Source of the DNA: Leifsonia xyli subsp. xyli str. CTCB07
GTDB taxonomy: Bacteria > Actinomycetota > Actinomycetes > Actinomycetales > Microbacteriaceae
Reading direction: 5' to 3'
Assembly: GCF_000007665.1 (NCBI RefSeq)
Contig: NC_006087.1
Location: forward strand, 620,001-684,000
DNA length: 64,000 bases
The position numbers and the translations under genes were made by a program. The notes under the pieces are model-generated. The model saw nothing but the letters and a program-made list of their open reading frames with translations. It made no database searches and was not told the origin of the DNA. Shown here one piece after another: positions 29,196 through 38,608 of the stretch; positions within the stretch are counted from its first letter, which is position 1; every line of letters begins with the position of its first letter.

Positions 29196-30587
29196 CGCGG
29201 GTACGACGGAACGGCGTGCCAGAGCCGGTCGAGTGGGACCTCGCCGACGACCGCGACCGTGGCCGAGTGGAGGAGCTCGCCGACATCCTGGCCGACGAAG
29301 GTCACACCGAGGACGACCTTCCGGTCTTCGTCTACGACCATCCGCGCGCGGCCTTAGTTGTCCGCGACGACGGAGGCACCGCTGACGCTCCCGAGGGGGT
29401 AGTCGACGATGCGGATGCGGTAGCCGGCCTTCTCCGCCGCCGACGCGGTGAGCCCGGCCGAGGCGACCTCGGGGTCAGTGAACGTCACCTGGGGGACGGC
29501 TCGGTGTCGGCCGTCGCGGCGAAAGCGCTCCACGGTGCGAGGGGGAGCTCGCGGCCCTTCGCCCGGGCCGCGATTGCGTCGCCGGCGGCGCGGGCCTGGT
29601 ACTTGCCCTGGTGGGTGAGCAGCGCGCGGCGGTTGACGTCGCCGACCCCGTAGAGCCAGCCCTCCGCCACGGGCTCGCTGTGCTCGTCCACGACCCGCAT
29701 GCTGTCGCCGACCTTCAGCCAGTCTCCGTCTTCGAGGCCGAAGGCGTCCAGGCCGAGACCGCCGGTGCGGGGGACGCGGCCGGTCGCGACGAGCAGCTCA
29801 TCCGTCTCGACGGTCGCGCCGTCGTCCAGCCGGAGACGGAACCGGCCGCCGGCGCTGCGCTCGACCGCGGTGGGCGCCGTGTCCAGGTGCAGGGTCGCGC
29901 CGAGTTCGCGCAGGGCGGCGGCCACCGCCTCGCCGGCGAACGGTTCGTTTCCGCTGAGGAGGCCGCTGCGGGAGATGAGGTGAACCTCGGCGCCGAGTTC
30001 GGCGTACGCCGTCGCCATCTCTGTGCCGACCCCCCGCCGCCGAGGATCGCGAGCGACGCCGGAATCCGCTGCGCGCTCGTCGCGTCGCGGCTGGTCCACG
30101 GCCCGGACTCGCGCAGCCCGGGGATGTCTGGCATCAGTGCGGCCGAGCCCGTACACACCGCGACCGCGTGCTTCGCTGTCAGCACGGTCACGGCGCCGTC
30201 TTCGTCGGTGACGGCGACTTCTCGTGGCGCGGCGATCGTCGCCCGCCCGTACACGAGGTCGATGCCTGCGCCCTTCAGCCAGTCGACCTGGCTGTCGTCC
30301 TTCCAGCCGCTCGTCATGATGTAGCGGCGCTTCAGCACCGCCGTCTGATCCAGGGGCCCGGTCACTGCCTCGCGCGCGCCGCCCACCCGCTGGGCCGCGC
30401 GCAACGCCGCAGCGGAGCGCAACAACGCCTTTGAGGGCATACACGCCCAGTACGAGCATTCGCCTCCGACGAGTTCGGCTTCCACGATGACCGTGCGCAT
30501 CCCGCCCTGGGTTGCCCGGTCCGCTACGTTCTCGCCGATCGCCCCGGCCCCGATCACGATGACGTCGTACTCGGTGGGTGTGGTCAT
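29190..30587 (-). pseudogene. FAD pyridine-nucleotide disulfide oxidoreductase, multiply broken
   Basis: ATG 30587 follows AGGAGG. The N-terminus binds FAD (DVIVIGAGAIGENVADRATQ) and has a redox segment GGECSYWACMPSKA, where the usual CxxxxC pair is present. The frame slips at a C6 run (30030-30035, at GGGGVGTEMATAYAELG) and again at a five-base run (29491-29495, at EPSPQVTFTDPEVAS). A TAA at 29354-29356 follows VVADN. Beyond it RARMVVDED and HSATVAVVGEVPLDRLWHAV still read as the dimerisation domain. The last about 20 residues are absent. Resembles dihydrolipoamide dehydrogenase/mercuric reductase relatives; substrate unknown. Confidence 0.85.
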
Positions 30588-30729
30588 TCTTCCTCCTGCT
30601 TGTCGAGCTGTGCGGTGGGGGACGGGCGAGAAGAAGACGGGCGAGAACGAGAACGAGAGCGGATGGCTGGTGTGGGACACCGGGCCGCGGGGTGAGTTGT
30701 GACCCGCTGCCACCGCCTGTGACCCGCTG

Positions 30730-31515
30730 CTACCGCCCCATGAACCGCGCCTCCGTTCGCGTCAGGAAAGCTTCCATCCAGATCCGGGCGTCTTCGCTTC
30801 CCGCCAGCCGGACCAGTTCCGCCGGCAGCTCGGCCTCCGCCACGTCGTCCCCTTCGCGGACGGCTGCTTTGGCATTGCGCAGCGCTGCCTGCACCGCGAG
30901 CGGAGCCTGGGAGGCGATGCGTTCCGCGATGCCGAGCGCCGCCGCCAGCTGTTCGCCGTCGTCGACGATCTCCTGGACGAGGCCGATGCGGTGGGCCTCT
31001 GCGGCGTCGAAGGTGTCGCCGGTGAGGATGTAGCGCATGGCATCGCCCCACCCTGCGGCGCGCGGAAAGCGGATGGTCGCGCCACCGAACGGCAGGATGC
31101 CGCGGGTGACCTCGATCTGGCCGAACACGGTTCCACGGGCTGCGACCGCGATGTCGGCGACGAGGACGAGTTCGATTCCGAGTGTGAGGCATGTGCCCTG
31201 GACGGCGATGACGACGGGCTTGCTGAGGGAGCGGCCGGAGACCTGCCAGGGGTCGATGCCGGTTCCGGAGACGAACGAGAGTCCGCCGCTGCCGATGCGC
31301 GGGCCGAGGTCGGCGAGGTCGAGACCGGCGGTGAAATGGTCGCCGATGGCGTGGACGACGCCGACGCGCAGTTCCGGATTCCATTCGAGCTCGCCGTAGG
31401 CCTCGGCGAGAGCGGTCAGCAGCTCGAAGTCCGCAGCGTTGCGCTTCTCTGGCCGGTTGAAGCCGATCAGCAGGATGTGCCCTCGCCGTTCGGTCAGGAT
31501 CTTGGGCTCGGTCAT
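30730..31515 (-). CDS. Enoyl-CoA hydratase/isomerase (crotonase family)
   Basis: The 261-residue protein starts ILTERRGHILLIGFNRPEKR and carries the oxyanion-hole segments HFTAGLDLADLG and TLGIELVLVADIAVAARGTV of crotonases. They act on acyl-CoA thioesters in fatty-acid or amino-acid breakdown. The usual GGG of the second motif reads TLG here, a variation that leaves the reaction uncertain. Length is normal and no lesion is seen. Confidence 0.88.
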   Translation of the reverse strand: MTEPKILTERRGHILLIGFNRPEKRNAADFELLTALAEAYGELEWNPELRVGVVHAIGDHFTAGLDLADLGPRIGSGGLSFVSGTGIDPWQVSGRSLSKPVVIAVQGTCLTLGIELVLVADIAVAARGTVFGQIEVTRGILPFGGATIRFPRAAGWGDAMRYILTGDTFDAAEAHRIGLVQEIVDDGEQLAAALGIAERIASQAPLAVQAALRNAKAAVREGDDVAEAELPAELVRLAGSEDARIWMEAFLTRTEARFMGR

Positions 31516-31555
31516 GCTCTCAAGCTACCGCCGGGCTGGACAGGAGTCATCCGGG

Positions 31556-32500
31556 TCACGGCGCATCTGTGGATAACCGCTGCGGACCGGACGCTGTGGA
31601 GGAAGGAGCGTCCGGGGAAACGGGTGCGACCGGAGTGCCAGAGGTGCGCGGACCCGCGACCGGGCTCGTCAGCGCGCCCAGAACTCGCAGGATCACCGGC
31701 AAATCCCGGACCGCCGCCTCCGCCGACTCCGGGGCGAACTCCGTCACCGCCGCCCCGGCCAGCTCGAACCGCGCCCGCAGCGCCCGGATGGCATCGCACA
31801 GCTGCTCCGTCGTCACCCCGAACGGCTCTGGAGACCCGATCCCGTCCACCACCGCCGGGTCGAGGACATCCAGGTCGATGTGCAGATACACCGCGGTCGC
31901 TCCGGAGGCCCCGACGGCGCGGACGAGGGCGTCTGGGTCATCGAAGTCGCCCGGTTCGACGACCCGGATGCCGTTCTTCGCCACGAAGGCCGACTCGCCC
32001 TCGTCCAGTGCGCGCGTCCCGGCGAGCACGATGGAGGACGGCTTCAGGACAGCGGAGCCCGTCGAGGCGAGTCCGTCCGGTCCGTCGCCGAGCAGAGCGC
32101 GCAGCACCATTCCGTGAAACGCCCCCGACGGCGAAGTGGCGACGTCGTTCAGATCGCCGTGTGCGTCGAACCAGACGAGCGCGAGCGCGCCCCCGGGACG
32201 AGTGGAAACCGCGTGCTGTACGCTCGCCAGGTCCGCGCCGCAGTCTCCACCCACGGTCACGATCGGTGCTGCGAGCACCTCGATCTCCGCGGCGGCCAGC
32301 TCGCGGATCGCGGTGAGCGACGAGTACCGCTGAACCCCGGTCCCGAGCGCCTCGCCGGCCGCAGCCGGAACGGTCACGACGTGGGTTCGCGAGACCGGGA
32401 GGTCGCCGAGGACGGCTTCCGCGCCGTCGATCAGGCGCATGGCCCGCGACGAACCGGAACCCTGCCATTGCGGGATGACGAGGAACGACGCACCGCTCAT
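31556..32500 (-). CDS. Arginase/agmatinase-family (ureohydrolase) protein
   Basis: The 314-residue protein shows the metal-binding motifs of ureohydrolases: GGDCGADLA (GGDH replaced by GGDC), WFDAHGDLN and HIDLDVLDP. These bind the Mn pair that hydrolyses arginine, agmatine or formiminoglutamate. The change of the motif His to Cys may lower metal binding or mark a subfamily. The C-terminal 30 residues are low complexity. Its ATG overlaps the upstream TPM-domain gene, so the two are co-transcribed. Confidence 0.85.
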   Translation of the reverse strand: MSGASFLVIPQWQGSGSSRAMRLIDGAEAVLGDLPVSRTHVVTVPAAAGEALGTGVQRYSSLTAIRELAAAEIEVLAAPIVTVGGDCGADLASVQHAVSTRPGGALALVWFDAHGDLNDVATSPSGAFHGMVLRALLGDGPDGLASTGSAVLKPSSIVLAGTRALDEGESAFVAKNGIRVVEPGDFDDPDALVRAVGASGATAVYLHIDLDVLDPAVVDGIGSPEPFGVTTEQLCDAIRALRARFELAGAAVTEFAPESAEAAVRDLPVILRVLGALTSPVAGPRTSGTPVAPVSPDAPSSTASGPQRLSTDAP

Positions 32501-33300
32501 CCCTTGTCCTTCTGATTCAGCTCCGGACCGGGAAGCGGATCGCCGTCCCGGCGTGTTCGGCGCTGTGGCCCTGCGGGTGGCTGTCCGGGCTCCGCGCCTC
32601 CGGCGGCCTTCTTCCTCCGCCGCCAGCGAACGACGAAGAGCGCAGCGCCGCCGATGAGGATCGCGCCGAGGAGGGACAGCACGAGGAAAGCGGGGCCGTC
32701 GCTCCCGCCGTCGACCGCGTCCCCGAGCCCCTGAGCGGCGGCGATGGCCGCACCGGCCCACTCGGAGTCGTGCAGCCGGGGTTCGATGTCGTTTTGCTCG
32801 ATCTTGCCCAACCGGTCGTCGTCGACCGGGCCGATGTCGTCGCCGGAGAGAGAGTAGGCGTGTCCGTCGGCCGCGATGGCGAGCAGATAGTCCGTCGGCC
32901 CGAGGCCGTTCTCCGAGGCCGTCTCGTTTGCCCAGTCCTCGGCGTCCTCCGGGCCGGTGAACCGGTCGACGAAGACGACGTAGAGGTCGAGTTTGTGGTC
33001 CGAGCGGAGCTTCTTCGCGGCGTTCTCGATGCGTTTGGTGTCGCCGCGGCTGAGCACACCGGCCTGATCCAGGACGTGACTGCTGCCCAGGGAGACGGGG
33101 TCCTGTGTCGAGACGGACCGCGGAGCCGAAGCCGATTCAGCGGAGGAAGCCGGGGCCGCTTCCGCGAACACCGCCGGGATCACCGCCAGTCCGGCCGCAA
33201 GGAGCATCCCGGTCAGCACTCGTCTCAAGCCCGCGCACCCCGCTTTCCGAACTCTCCTTGGGTTCGAGCCGAGTCTATTGAGAGGGCGGGCCGCTGTCAC
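32497..33300 (-). CDS. Secreted/membrane TPM-domain protein
   Basis: A basic N-terminus and hydrophobic helix (MLLAAGLAVIPAVFAEAAP) look like a signal peptide. A TPM domain follows (VLDQAGVLSRGDTKRIENAA; KLDLYVVFVDRFTGPEDAED) and a C-terminal transmembrane helix (FLVLSLLGAILIGGAALFVV) with an RWRRRKK stop-transfer. TPM proteins act at the membrane, some in photosystem or protein turnover roles; the job here is unknown. The start is uncertain: GTG 33300 is the longest frame, a later TTG or ATG is possible. Confidence 0.75.
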   Translation of the reverse strand: MTAARPLNRLGSNPRRVRKAGCAGLRRVLTGMLLAAGLAVIPAVFAEAAPASSAESASAPRSVSTQDPVSLGSSHVLDQAGVLSRGDTKRIENAAKKLRSDHKLDLYVVFVDRFTGPEDAEDWANETASENGLGPTDYLLAIAADGHAYSLSGDDIGPVDDDRLGKIEQNDIEPRLHDSEWAGAAIAAAQGLGDAVDGGSDGPAFLVLSLLGAILIGGAALFVVRWRRRKKAAGGAEPGQPPAGPQRRTRRDGDPLPGPELNQKDKG

Positions 33301-33351
33301 TGTTGCCGCCTGTTACGGCCCGGGATGCGCGGCCTGGCGGCCACCCCCAGA

Positions 33352-34284
33352 ATGAGCGGTGTGTCCACTTCCGCGCACACGCTCGCTGTGGTCGAGGCGA
33401 CGCGGTTCCGCGGCCACGATCCGGCATACCACGTGTACGCGCAACTGCTCGTCGGGGCCGTGCTCGCCCGTGCGGCGGAGGCCGGCTGGACGGTCACGCG
33501 CACCGCTGCCGACCGGGGAGCCAGCGTCGTGCTCGACCGCACCGCCGGCGCGGACGCTGTCGTGATCGTCGGCGGCGAGGACATCGCGCCGCGCTTCTAC
33601 GGCGGACCGAGCGGTTATGCGAACGAAGGGCGGTACCTCGAGACGGCCGACGCGGCGCAGATCGCCCTCGTACGCCAGGCGGTGGAGCGCAGCGTCCCGC
33701 TCCTCGGCATCTGCCGGGGACTTCAGATCGTCAATGTGGCGCTTGGCGGCACGCTCGTGCAGGATCTTGGCGACGGCATCCATGTCAACCGGGGGGCGCC
33801 GGTCCCCGATACGCTCACCGATCACGCCGTGCTGCTGGAATCCGGCAGCCGTGTGGAAGCGCTCCTCGGCCCGGTCGCCCGGGTTCGCAGCGCCCACCAT
33901 CAGGCTGTGGACGCGCTCGGAGCCGGTCTCGTCGTCGCCGGCCGCGCTCCGGACGGGCACATCGAGGCGATCGAGCACGATTCGGCCCCGATCCTCGCTG
34001 TCCAGTGGCATCCGGAGGATCCGGGCGCGCCCGCTGGTCAGATGGCTGCGCGTCCCGGCGCTCGCCGCCGTGTGAGCACGGTCGCTGTGCGGTCCTGTGC
34101 CGCTGGCGACGAGGGTGCTCTGCCCGCCGGACCGCGCTCTCGAAGCGTCACCGCACCGCCGTCGTGGCTGGAGGAAGGACCGGGCGGCCGGGGCGGAGAG
34201 GAAGCCGTGTCACCCGAAGGCCCGTGCGTGCTCCACCAGCCGGTCGAAGGCGGCGTCCAGGTCCGGGTCGAGGCGCTGACGTGA
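33352..34284 (+). CDS. Class I glutamine amidotransferase (gamma-glutamyl-GABA hydrolase-like)
   Basis: ATG 33352 opens a peptidase C26-type domain: DAVVIVGGEDIAPRFYGG, the nucleophile in PLLGICRGLQIVNVALGG (Cys near residue 122), SAHHQAVDALG and AVQWHPEDP with the catalytic His/Glu. Such enzymes hydrolyse gamma-glutamyl amides, for example in putrescine breakdown. Past WHPEDPGAPAGQ the sequence loses similarity and runs on to 34284, antisense to the facing epimerase gene. A neighbouring frame stops at 34075, so a C-terminal frameshift is likely; the catalytic core is intact. Confidence 0.8.
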   Translation: MSGVSTSAHTLAVVEATRFRGHDPAYHVYAQLLVGAVLARAAEAGWTVTRTAADRGASVVLDRTAGADAVVIVGGEDIAPRFYGGPSGYANEGRYLETADAAQIALVRQAVERSVPLLGICRGLQIVNVALGGTLVQDLGDGIHVNRGAPVPDTLTDHAVLLESGSRVEALLGPVARVRSAHHQAVDALGAGLVVAGRAPDGHIEAIEHDSAPILAVQWHPEDPGAPAGQMAARPGARRRVSTVAVRSCAAGDEGALPAGPRSRSVTAPPSWLEEGPGGRGGEEAVSPEGPCVLHQPVEGGVQVRVEALT

Positions 34285-35205
34285 GCTGTCTCCCAGGAAC
34301 CACTCGACGATCTCGCCCGCACCGCGTGCGAACGGCACCCGGGCCCGGAACTCCGGCACCAGGGCTTTGACCTTGCTGTTGTCGAACTGCATGGAGTGGG
34401 CTTTGTCGCCGAGCAGGCCGGGACCGAGTTCCGGCACGGCCGCAGCGATCGACTCGCTCGCCACATGCACGAGCTCGGCCTCGACGCCGAGCGCCTCGGC
34501 CAGGTAGCAATAGATCTGGTCCCAGGTCGGCGCCTCGTCGGACGTGATGTGGAACGTGTCGCCCACAGCCTCCGGCCGGCCCAGCAGCCCGGTGAACGCG
34601 ACCGCGAAGTCGGTGCTGTGCGTGATCGTCCAGCGGCCTGTCCCGTCGCCGTGGACCACCACCGGCGCGCCCCGGCGCATCCGTTCGAGGTCGGTCCAGT
34701 GCCCACTCGTCGGGATCATCGTCCGGTCGTAGGTGTGCGACGGCCGCACGATCGTGATCGGGAAACCCCGCTCGCGATACCCCTGGACGAGCAGGTCTTC
34801 GCACGCGATCTTGTCGCGCGAATACTGCCAGAACGGGTTCCGCAGGGGAGTGGACTCGGTCACCGGCAGCCGTGACGGCGGTGTCTGGTAGGAGGACGCC
34901 GAGCTGATGAACATGTACTGTCCGACCCGCCCCTCGAACAGGTCGAAGTCGGTGTGGATGTGCTCGGGCGTGAAAGCGAGGAACTCCGCGGCCACATCGA
35001 AGCTCCGCTGGCCCAGAACGGCATGCATGCTCTCCGGGTCCCGGATGTCGGCGTGCAGCGCTTCCACCCCGTCCGGCAGCCGCCGCTGCGTCTTCGATCC
35101 CCGGTTCACGACGGTCACCTCGTGTCCCTGTTTCAGCGCCTCAGCGACGCACGCGGAACTGATGACCCCCGTACCGCCGATGAAGAGTATCCGTGTCGCT
35201 GCCAT
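34210..35205 (-). CDS. NAD-dependent epimerase/dehydratase (extended SDR)
   Basis: The 331-residue protein has the Rossmann motif RILFIGGTGVISSACVAEAL and the segments YMFISSASSYQTPPSRLPVT and WQYSRDKIACEDLL (YxxxK). It resembles sugar-nucleotide epimerases or reductases of the extended short-chain dehydrogenase family. The substrate cannot be told. ATG 35205 follows GAGGAGCAGGGG. Intact; its 3' end overlaps the extended frame of the facing amidotransferase. Confidence 0.87.
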   Translation of the reverse strand: MAATRILFIGGTGVISSACVAEALKQGHEVTVVNRGSKTQRRLPDGVEALHADIRDPESMHAVLGQRSFDVAAEFLAFTPEHIHTDFDLFEGRVGQYMFISSASSYQTPPSRLPVTESTPLRNPFWQYSRDKIACEDLLVQGYRERGFPITIVRPSHTYDRTMIPTSGHWTDLERMRRGAPVVVHGDGTGRWTITHSTDFAVAFTGLLGRPEAVGDTFHITSDEAPTWDQIYCYLAEALGVEAELVHVASESIAAAVPELGPGLLGDKAHSMQFDNSKVKALVPEFRARVPFARGAGEIVEWFLGDSSRQRLDPDLDAAFDRLVEHARAFG

Positions 35206-35453
35206 CCCCTGCTCCTCACATCGTCGCCATCGTCATGTCCCCCAGAACGACCAGATTAGTCCGAGAGCGCTCCCGCTCAAGAAGAGGACTTGCTTATATT
35301 CCACATATGACTAGAGGTTCATTGCGGTGCTGGCCGTCCTGCAGCTTCCGCGCTCACAGCGAACTGGCAGGAATGCCGTGACCATCCTCGCCCCCTCCGC
35401 TGTTCTGTCTCAGTGACGGCGTCGCGGCCAGTGCGCCCCACCGAGGAGGAACC

Positions 35454-35921
35454 GTGACACAGGAGTACCGCAAGGATCGGGATGCGATCGGCCGGCTCAC
35501 CGCCGCGCAGTTCGCGGTCACGCAGGAGTCGGCGACCGAGCCGGCGTTCCGCAACGAGTTCTGGAACAGCCACGAGGCGGGGCTCTACGTCGATATCGTG
35601 TCGGGCGAGCCGCTCTTCGCCTCCGTGGACAAGTACGATAGCCGTTCGGGCTGGCCGAGTTTCACCGTCCCGGTTGAGCCGGGGAACATCGTCGAGAAGA
35701 CCGACCGGTCCTTCGGGACGTTGCGCACCGAAGTGCGTTCCGCGCACGGCGACAGCCACCTCGGCCATCTCTTCGACGACGGCCCCGCCGAGGCCGGCGG
35801 GCTGCGCTACTGCGTCAACTCCGCCGCGCTCCGTTTCGTCCCGCTCGCGGAACTGGACGAGCAGGGCTATGGCGATTACAAGCGCCTGTTCGAGAATGAG
35901 GGAGAAGGAGGGCGGCGATGA
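35454..35921 (+). CDS. msrB: Peptide-methionine (R)-S-oxide reductase MsrB
   Basis: The 155-residue enzyme reduces R-methionine sulfoxide. Landmarks are [15 protein letters not shown] and [14 protein letters not shown], whose Cys (about residue 120) is catalytic. The paired CxxC zinc sites of many MsrB proteins are not seen. GTG 35454 follows GAGGA. The stop overlaps msrA. Confidence 0.95.
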   Translation: MTQEYRKDRDAIGRLTAAQFAVTQESATEPAFRNEFWNSHEAGLYVDIVSGEPLFASVDKYDSRSGWPSFTVPVEPGNIVEKTDRSFGTLRTEVRSAHGDSHLGHLFDDGPAEAGGLRYCVNSAALRFVPLAELDEQGYGDYKRLFENEGEGGRR

Positions 35922-36427
35922 CAGAGAGAGCGATCCTCGCCGGAGGGTGTTTCTGGGGCATGCAGGACCTCATCCGGAAGCGTCCCGGTGTCCTGCGCAC
36001 CCGCGTCGGGTACACCGGCGGCGATGTCCCGAACGCTACGTACCGCAATCACGGCAGCCATGCCGAGGCCATTGAGATCGAGTTCGACCCGTCGCGCATC
36101 GGCTACCGCGACCTGCTCGAGTTCTTCTTCCAGATCCACGATCCCTCGACCGCGAACCGCCAGGGCAACGATGTCGGCGCCAGCTACCGCTCCGCGATCT
36201 TCTACGAGGACGAGGAGCAGCGCCGTGTCGCCGAGGAGACCATCGCGGAGGTGGACGCCTCCGGGCTCTGGTCCGGCAAGGTCGTCACCGAGGTGAGCCC
36301 GGCCGGCCCGTTCTGGGAGGCCGGGCCGGAGCACCAGGACTACCTGGAGCGTATCCCGTGGGGCTACACCTGCCACTTCCCGCGTCCGGGCTGGACGCTC
36401 CCGAAGCGCGAGGCAGCGGGGGACTGA
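35918..36427 (+). CDS. msrA: Peptide-methionine (S)-S-oxide reductase MsrA
   Basis: The 169-residue enzyme reduces S-methionine sulfoxide. The catalytic GCFWG motif is at residues 10-14, followed by [20 protein letters not shown]. It overlaps msrB, so both stereoisomers are repaired from one operon, probably against oxidative stress. Intact. Confidence 0.96.
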   Translation: MTERAILAGGCFWGMQDLIRKRPGVLRTRVGYTGGDVPNATYRNHGSHAEAIEIEFDPSRIGYRDLLEFFFQIHDPSTANRQGNDVGASYRSAIFYEDEEQRRVAEETIAEVDASGLWSGKVVTEVSPAGPFWEAGPEHQDYLERIPWGYTCHFPRPGWTLPKREAAGD

Positions 36428-36650
36428 GCCCGGCCGGTCGGGCTCTCGCTCCAGCGGCACCGCCACCTCCAGGTGCGCGGTCCGCGGGACGATGTCGAGC
36501 GCGCGGCCGGTCCGGATGCGGTGGCCCGGCATTTGGGCCAGGTTGCCTGCGAGGCCGACCCGGTCGCAGTGGGAGTGGGCAGTGCGCTCCGTCCCGGAGC
36601 CGTTCAGCCAGCTGGCCAGTTCTGCGCCGATGCCGCCGTGGCGGGTTGAC
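36428..36650 (-). pseudogene. Remnant of a 23S rRNA/tRNA uracil-5-methyltransferase C-terminus
   Basis: On the minus strand a frame without start or stop of its own reads GGIGAELASWLNGSGTERTA, then LAQMPGHRIRTGRALDIVPR and TAHLEVAVPLER. This parallels the end of RumB/TrmA-type uracil-5-methyltransferases (RxGIGPEL...DMFPxTxHxEV). The Cys/His landmarks are altered and the rest of the gene is missing. It fills the gap between msrA and the fructose regulator. Confidence 0.55.
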
Positions 36651-36773
36651 GATCGCCGGTTTGGGCGCGCTCCTCGTGCGCATGATCGGCAGTCTCCCGC
36701 GCCGGCGTGCGAAGAATGCCCGTGCGACGACGATTTTACGGGTTTTCCAGGGCGCTCTTTGTGAAACGGGCAT

Positions 36774-36800
36774 AAAACAACCGGCCATATCTGTTGTTTT
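36774..36800. promoter_or_regulatory. Palindromic operator upstream of the fructose regulator
   Basis: AAAACAAC (36774-36781) and GTTGTTTT (36793-36800) form a perfect eight-base inverted repeat with an 11-base spacer, in an AT-rich patch about 47 bases before the regulator gene. It is a likely site for the DeoR-type protein itself. Confidence 0.65.
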
Positions 36801-36846
36801 GAGTTGGATAATATCGTGTTATGTTGCACCTTGAAGGAGGCGGCGC

Positions 36847-37632
36847 GTGTATCCACTGGAGCGTCAGGGGCTGATCGAGCGCGTGCTCGAAGAGGGTGGC
36901 CGTGTCGCCGTCGTCGATCTCGCCGAGCGGTTCGCTGTCACCACCGAAACGGTCCGCCGCGACCTGCGCGTGCTCGAGCAGGCGGGGATTCTTCGCCGGG
37001 TTCACGGCGGAGCCGTCGCCACCGAACGGATCGGCACGGCCGAGGTCCCCGTGGCCGAGCGCAGCGGGCTGCGCGCGGCAACGAAGCAGCTGATCGCGGC
37101 GCGCGCCCTGGACGTCCTCGCCGCCGACTTCCACGGGTCCCTCTACTTCGACGCCGGGACGACCACCGCGGCTGTCGCACGACTTCTGCCCGAACGGCTC
37201 GCCGCCGTTCGGGGCGTCGCCGAAGTGGTCACGCACTCGCTCACCCTGGCCCCGGCGCTCGCCTGCGCCGCCCGTGTCTCGCTGACGGTGGTCGGTGGCC
37301 GCATCCGGGGGGTGACCGCTGCCGCGGTCGGTGCGGGAACCGTGCGCGCCATCCAATCGCTCCGCACCGACATTGTCTTTGTCGGCGCCAACGGCCTCTC
37401 CGCCGGGTTCGGGATGAGCACCCCCGATCCCGAGGAGGCGGCGGTGAAAGAGGCCATCGTCCGCGCCGCGCTCCGGGTTGTCCTCGTTGCCGATGCGAGC
37501 AAATTCTGTCAGGAGTGCCTGGTCTCGTTCGCGCCCCTGGACGCCATCGACGTGCTGGTGACCGATCGCGAGCCGGAGGGCGCGCTCGCCGACGCGCTCG
37601 CCGCCGCCGGGGCCGAGGTGTGGTCGCCATGA
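36847..37632 (+). CDS. DeoR-family transcriptional regulator of the fructose operon
   Basis: The 261-residue protein has an N-terminal winged HTH (VVDLAERFAVTTETVRRDLR; GILRRVHGGAVA) and a C-terminal sugar-phosphate-binding sensor domain with YFDAGTTTAAVARLLP and VGANGLSAGFGMSTPD. GTG 36847 follows GAAGGAGG. Directly upstream of fruK and fruA and behind a palindromic site, it is probably the fructose-1-phosphate-responsive repressor. Confidence 0.9.
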   Translation: MYPLERQGLIERVLEEGGRVAVVDLAERFAVTTETVRRDLRVLEQAGILRRVHGGAVATERIGTAEVPVAERSGLRAATKQLIAARALDVLAADFHGSLYFDAGTTTAAVARLLPERLAAVRGVAEVVTHSLTLAPALACAARVSLTVVGGRIRGVTAAAVGAGTVRAIQSLRTDIVFVGANGLSAGFGMSTPDPEEAAVKEAIVRAALRVVLVADASKFCQECLVSFAPLDAIDVLVTDREPEGALADALAAAGAEVWSP

Positions 37633-38576
37633 TCGTCACCCTCACCGCGAACCCCTCGCTCGACCGCGCCGTCGCGCTCGCCGGACCGCTGCGGCCGGGA
37701 GAGGTGCAGTTCGCCGCTTCGTCCCGGGAGGACGCTGGCGGCAAGGGCATCACCGTCGCCCGCGTGATCGCCGCCGCCGGCGTCTCGACCCTGGCGGTCC
37801 TGCCGCTCGCCGGAGACGATCCATTCGGCGCCGTCCTGCGCAGCTCCGCGGTCCCCACCCGTCCGGTCGCGATCCACGGTCACGCGCGGGCGAATCTGAC
37901 CATCACCGACCCCGCCGGGGCGACGACCAAGCTCAACCTGCCCGGAGCGACTCTGCGCGCCGAGGAGGCGGAAACCCTGGGCGAGGCGGTGGTCGACGCC
38001 TGCGCCGGCGCGAGCTGGCTCGTCCTCGCCGGTTCGCTTCCGCCCGGGGTGGGCGACGACTTCTACGTGACCGTCATCCGCGCCGTTCGCGAGCGCTGGG
38101 GCGAGGCCGCGCCACGTGTGGCCGTCGACACCGCGGGAGAGGCGCTGCGCACGGTCGTCGCCGACGCGCGTCCCGACCTCATCAAGCCCAACGACGACGA
38201 ACTGGCCGAGCTCTCCGGCGCCGCGCTCGATCCGGGCGACGTCGAGCGGTCCGTTCTCCGTGTCGCCCGCACGCTGGTCCCCGGACGGGTCGGCGCGGCG
38301 CTGATCACCCTCGGCTCCCGTGGCTCCATCCTCGTCACGCCCAGCGGCGGCTATGTCGCGGCGGCCCCGCGCATCCGGGTGCAAAGCACCGTCGGAGCCG
38401 GGGACAGCGCCCTGGCCGGTTACCTGCTGGCCGATGTCGCCGGAGCGTCCGCTCCCCAGCGGCTCGCCGGCGCCATCCGCTACGGTTCCGCCGCCGCAGC
38501 GCTCCCCGGAACCCAGGCCCCGCACCCCGCGGACCTGCCCCGCGACGATATCCGTGTCGCCGCACTCCAACCCTGA
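37629..38576 (+). CDS. fruK: 1-Phosphofructokinase
   Basis: The 315-residue PfkB-family kinase converts fructose 1-phosphate to the 1,6-bisphosphate. Family features are MIVTLTANPSLDRAV, GGKGITVARVIAAAG, LAGSLPPGV and the anion-hole/catalytic base motif STVGAGDSALAGYLLAD. ATG overlaps the regulator stop. Intact, with fruA 32 bases downstream. Confidence 0.94.
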   Translation: MIVTLTANPSLDRAVALAGPLRPGEVQFAASSREDAGGKGITVARVIAAAGVSTLAVLPLAGDDPFGAVLRSSAVPTRPVAIHGHARANLTITDPAGATTKLNLPGATLRAEEAETLGEAVVDACAGASWLVLAGSLPPGVGDDFYVTVIRAVRERWGEAAPRVAVDTAGEALRTVVADARPDLIKPNDDELAELSGAALDPGDVERSVLRVARTLVPGRVGAALITLGSRGSILVTPSGGYVAAAPRIRVQSTVGAGDSALAGYLLADVAGASAPQRLAGAIRYGSAAAALPGTQAPHPADLPRDDIRVAALQP

Positions 38577-38608
38577 ACCCTGAAACCCGCTCACCCTTGG
38601 AGGAACCT

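Noticed and set aside
29036..29653. Long plus-strand frame with plausible acidic protein sequence
   Set aside because: It is the antisense of the oxidoreductase; the minus strand there reads the conserved dimerisation domain.
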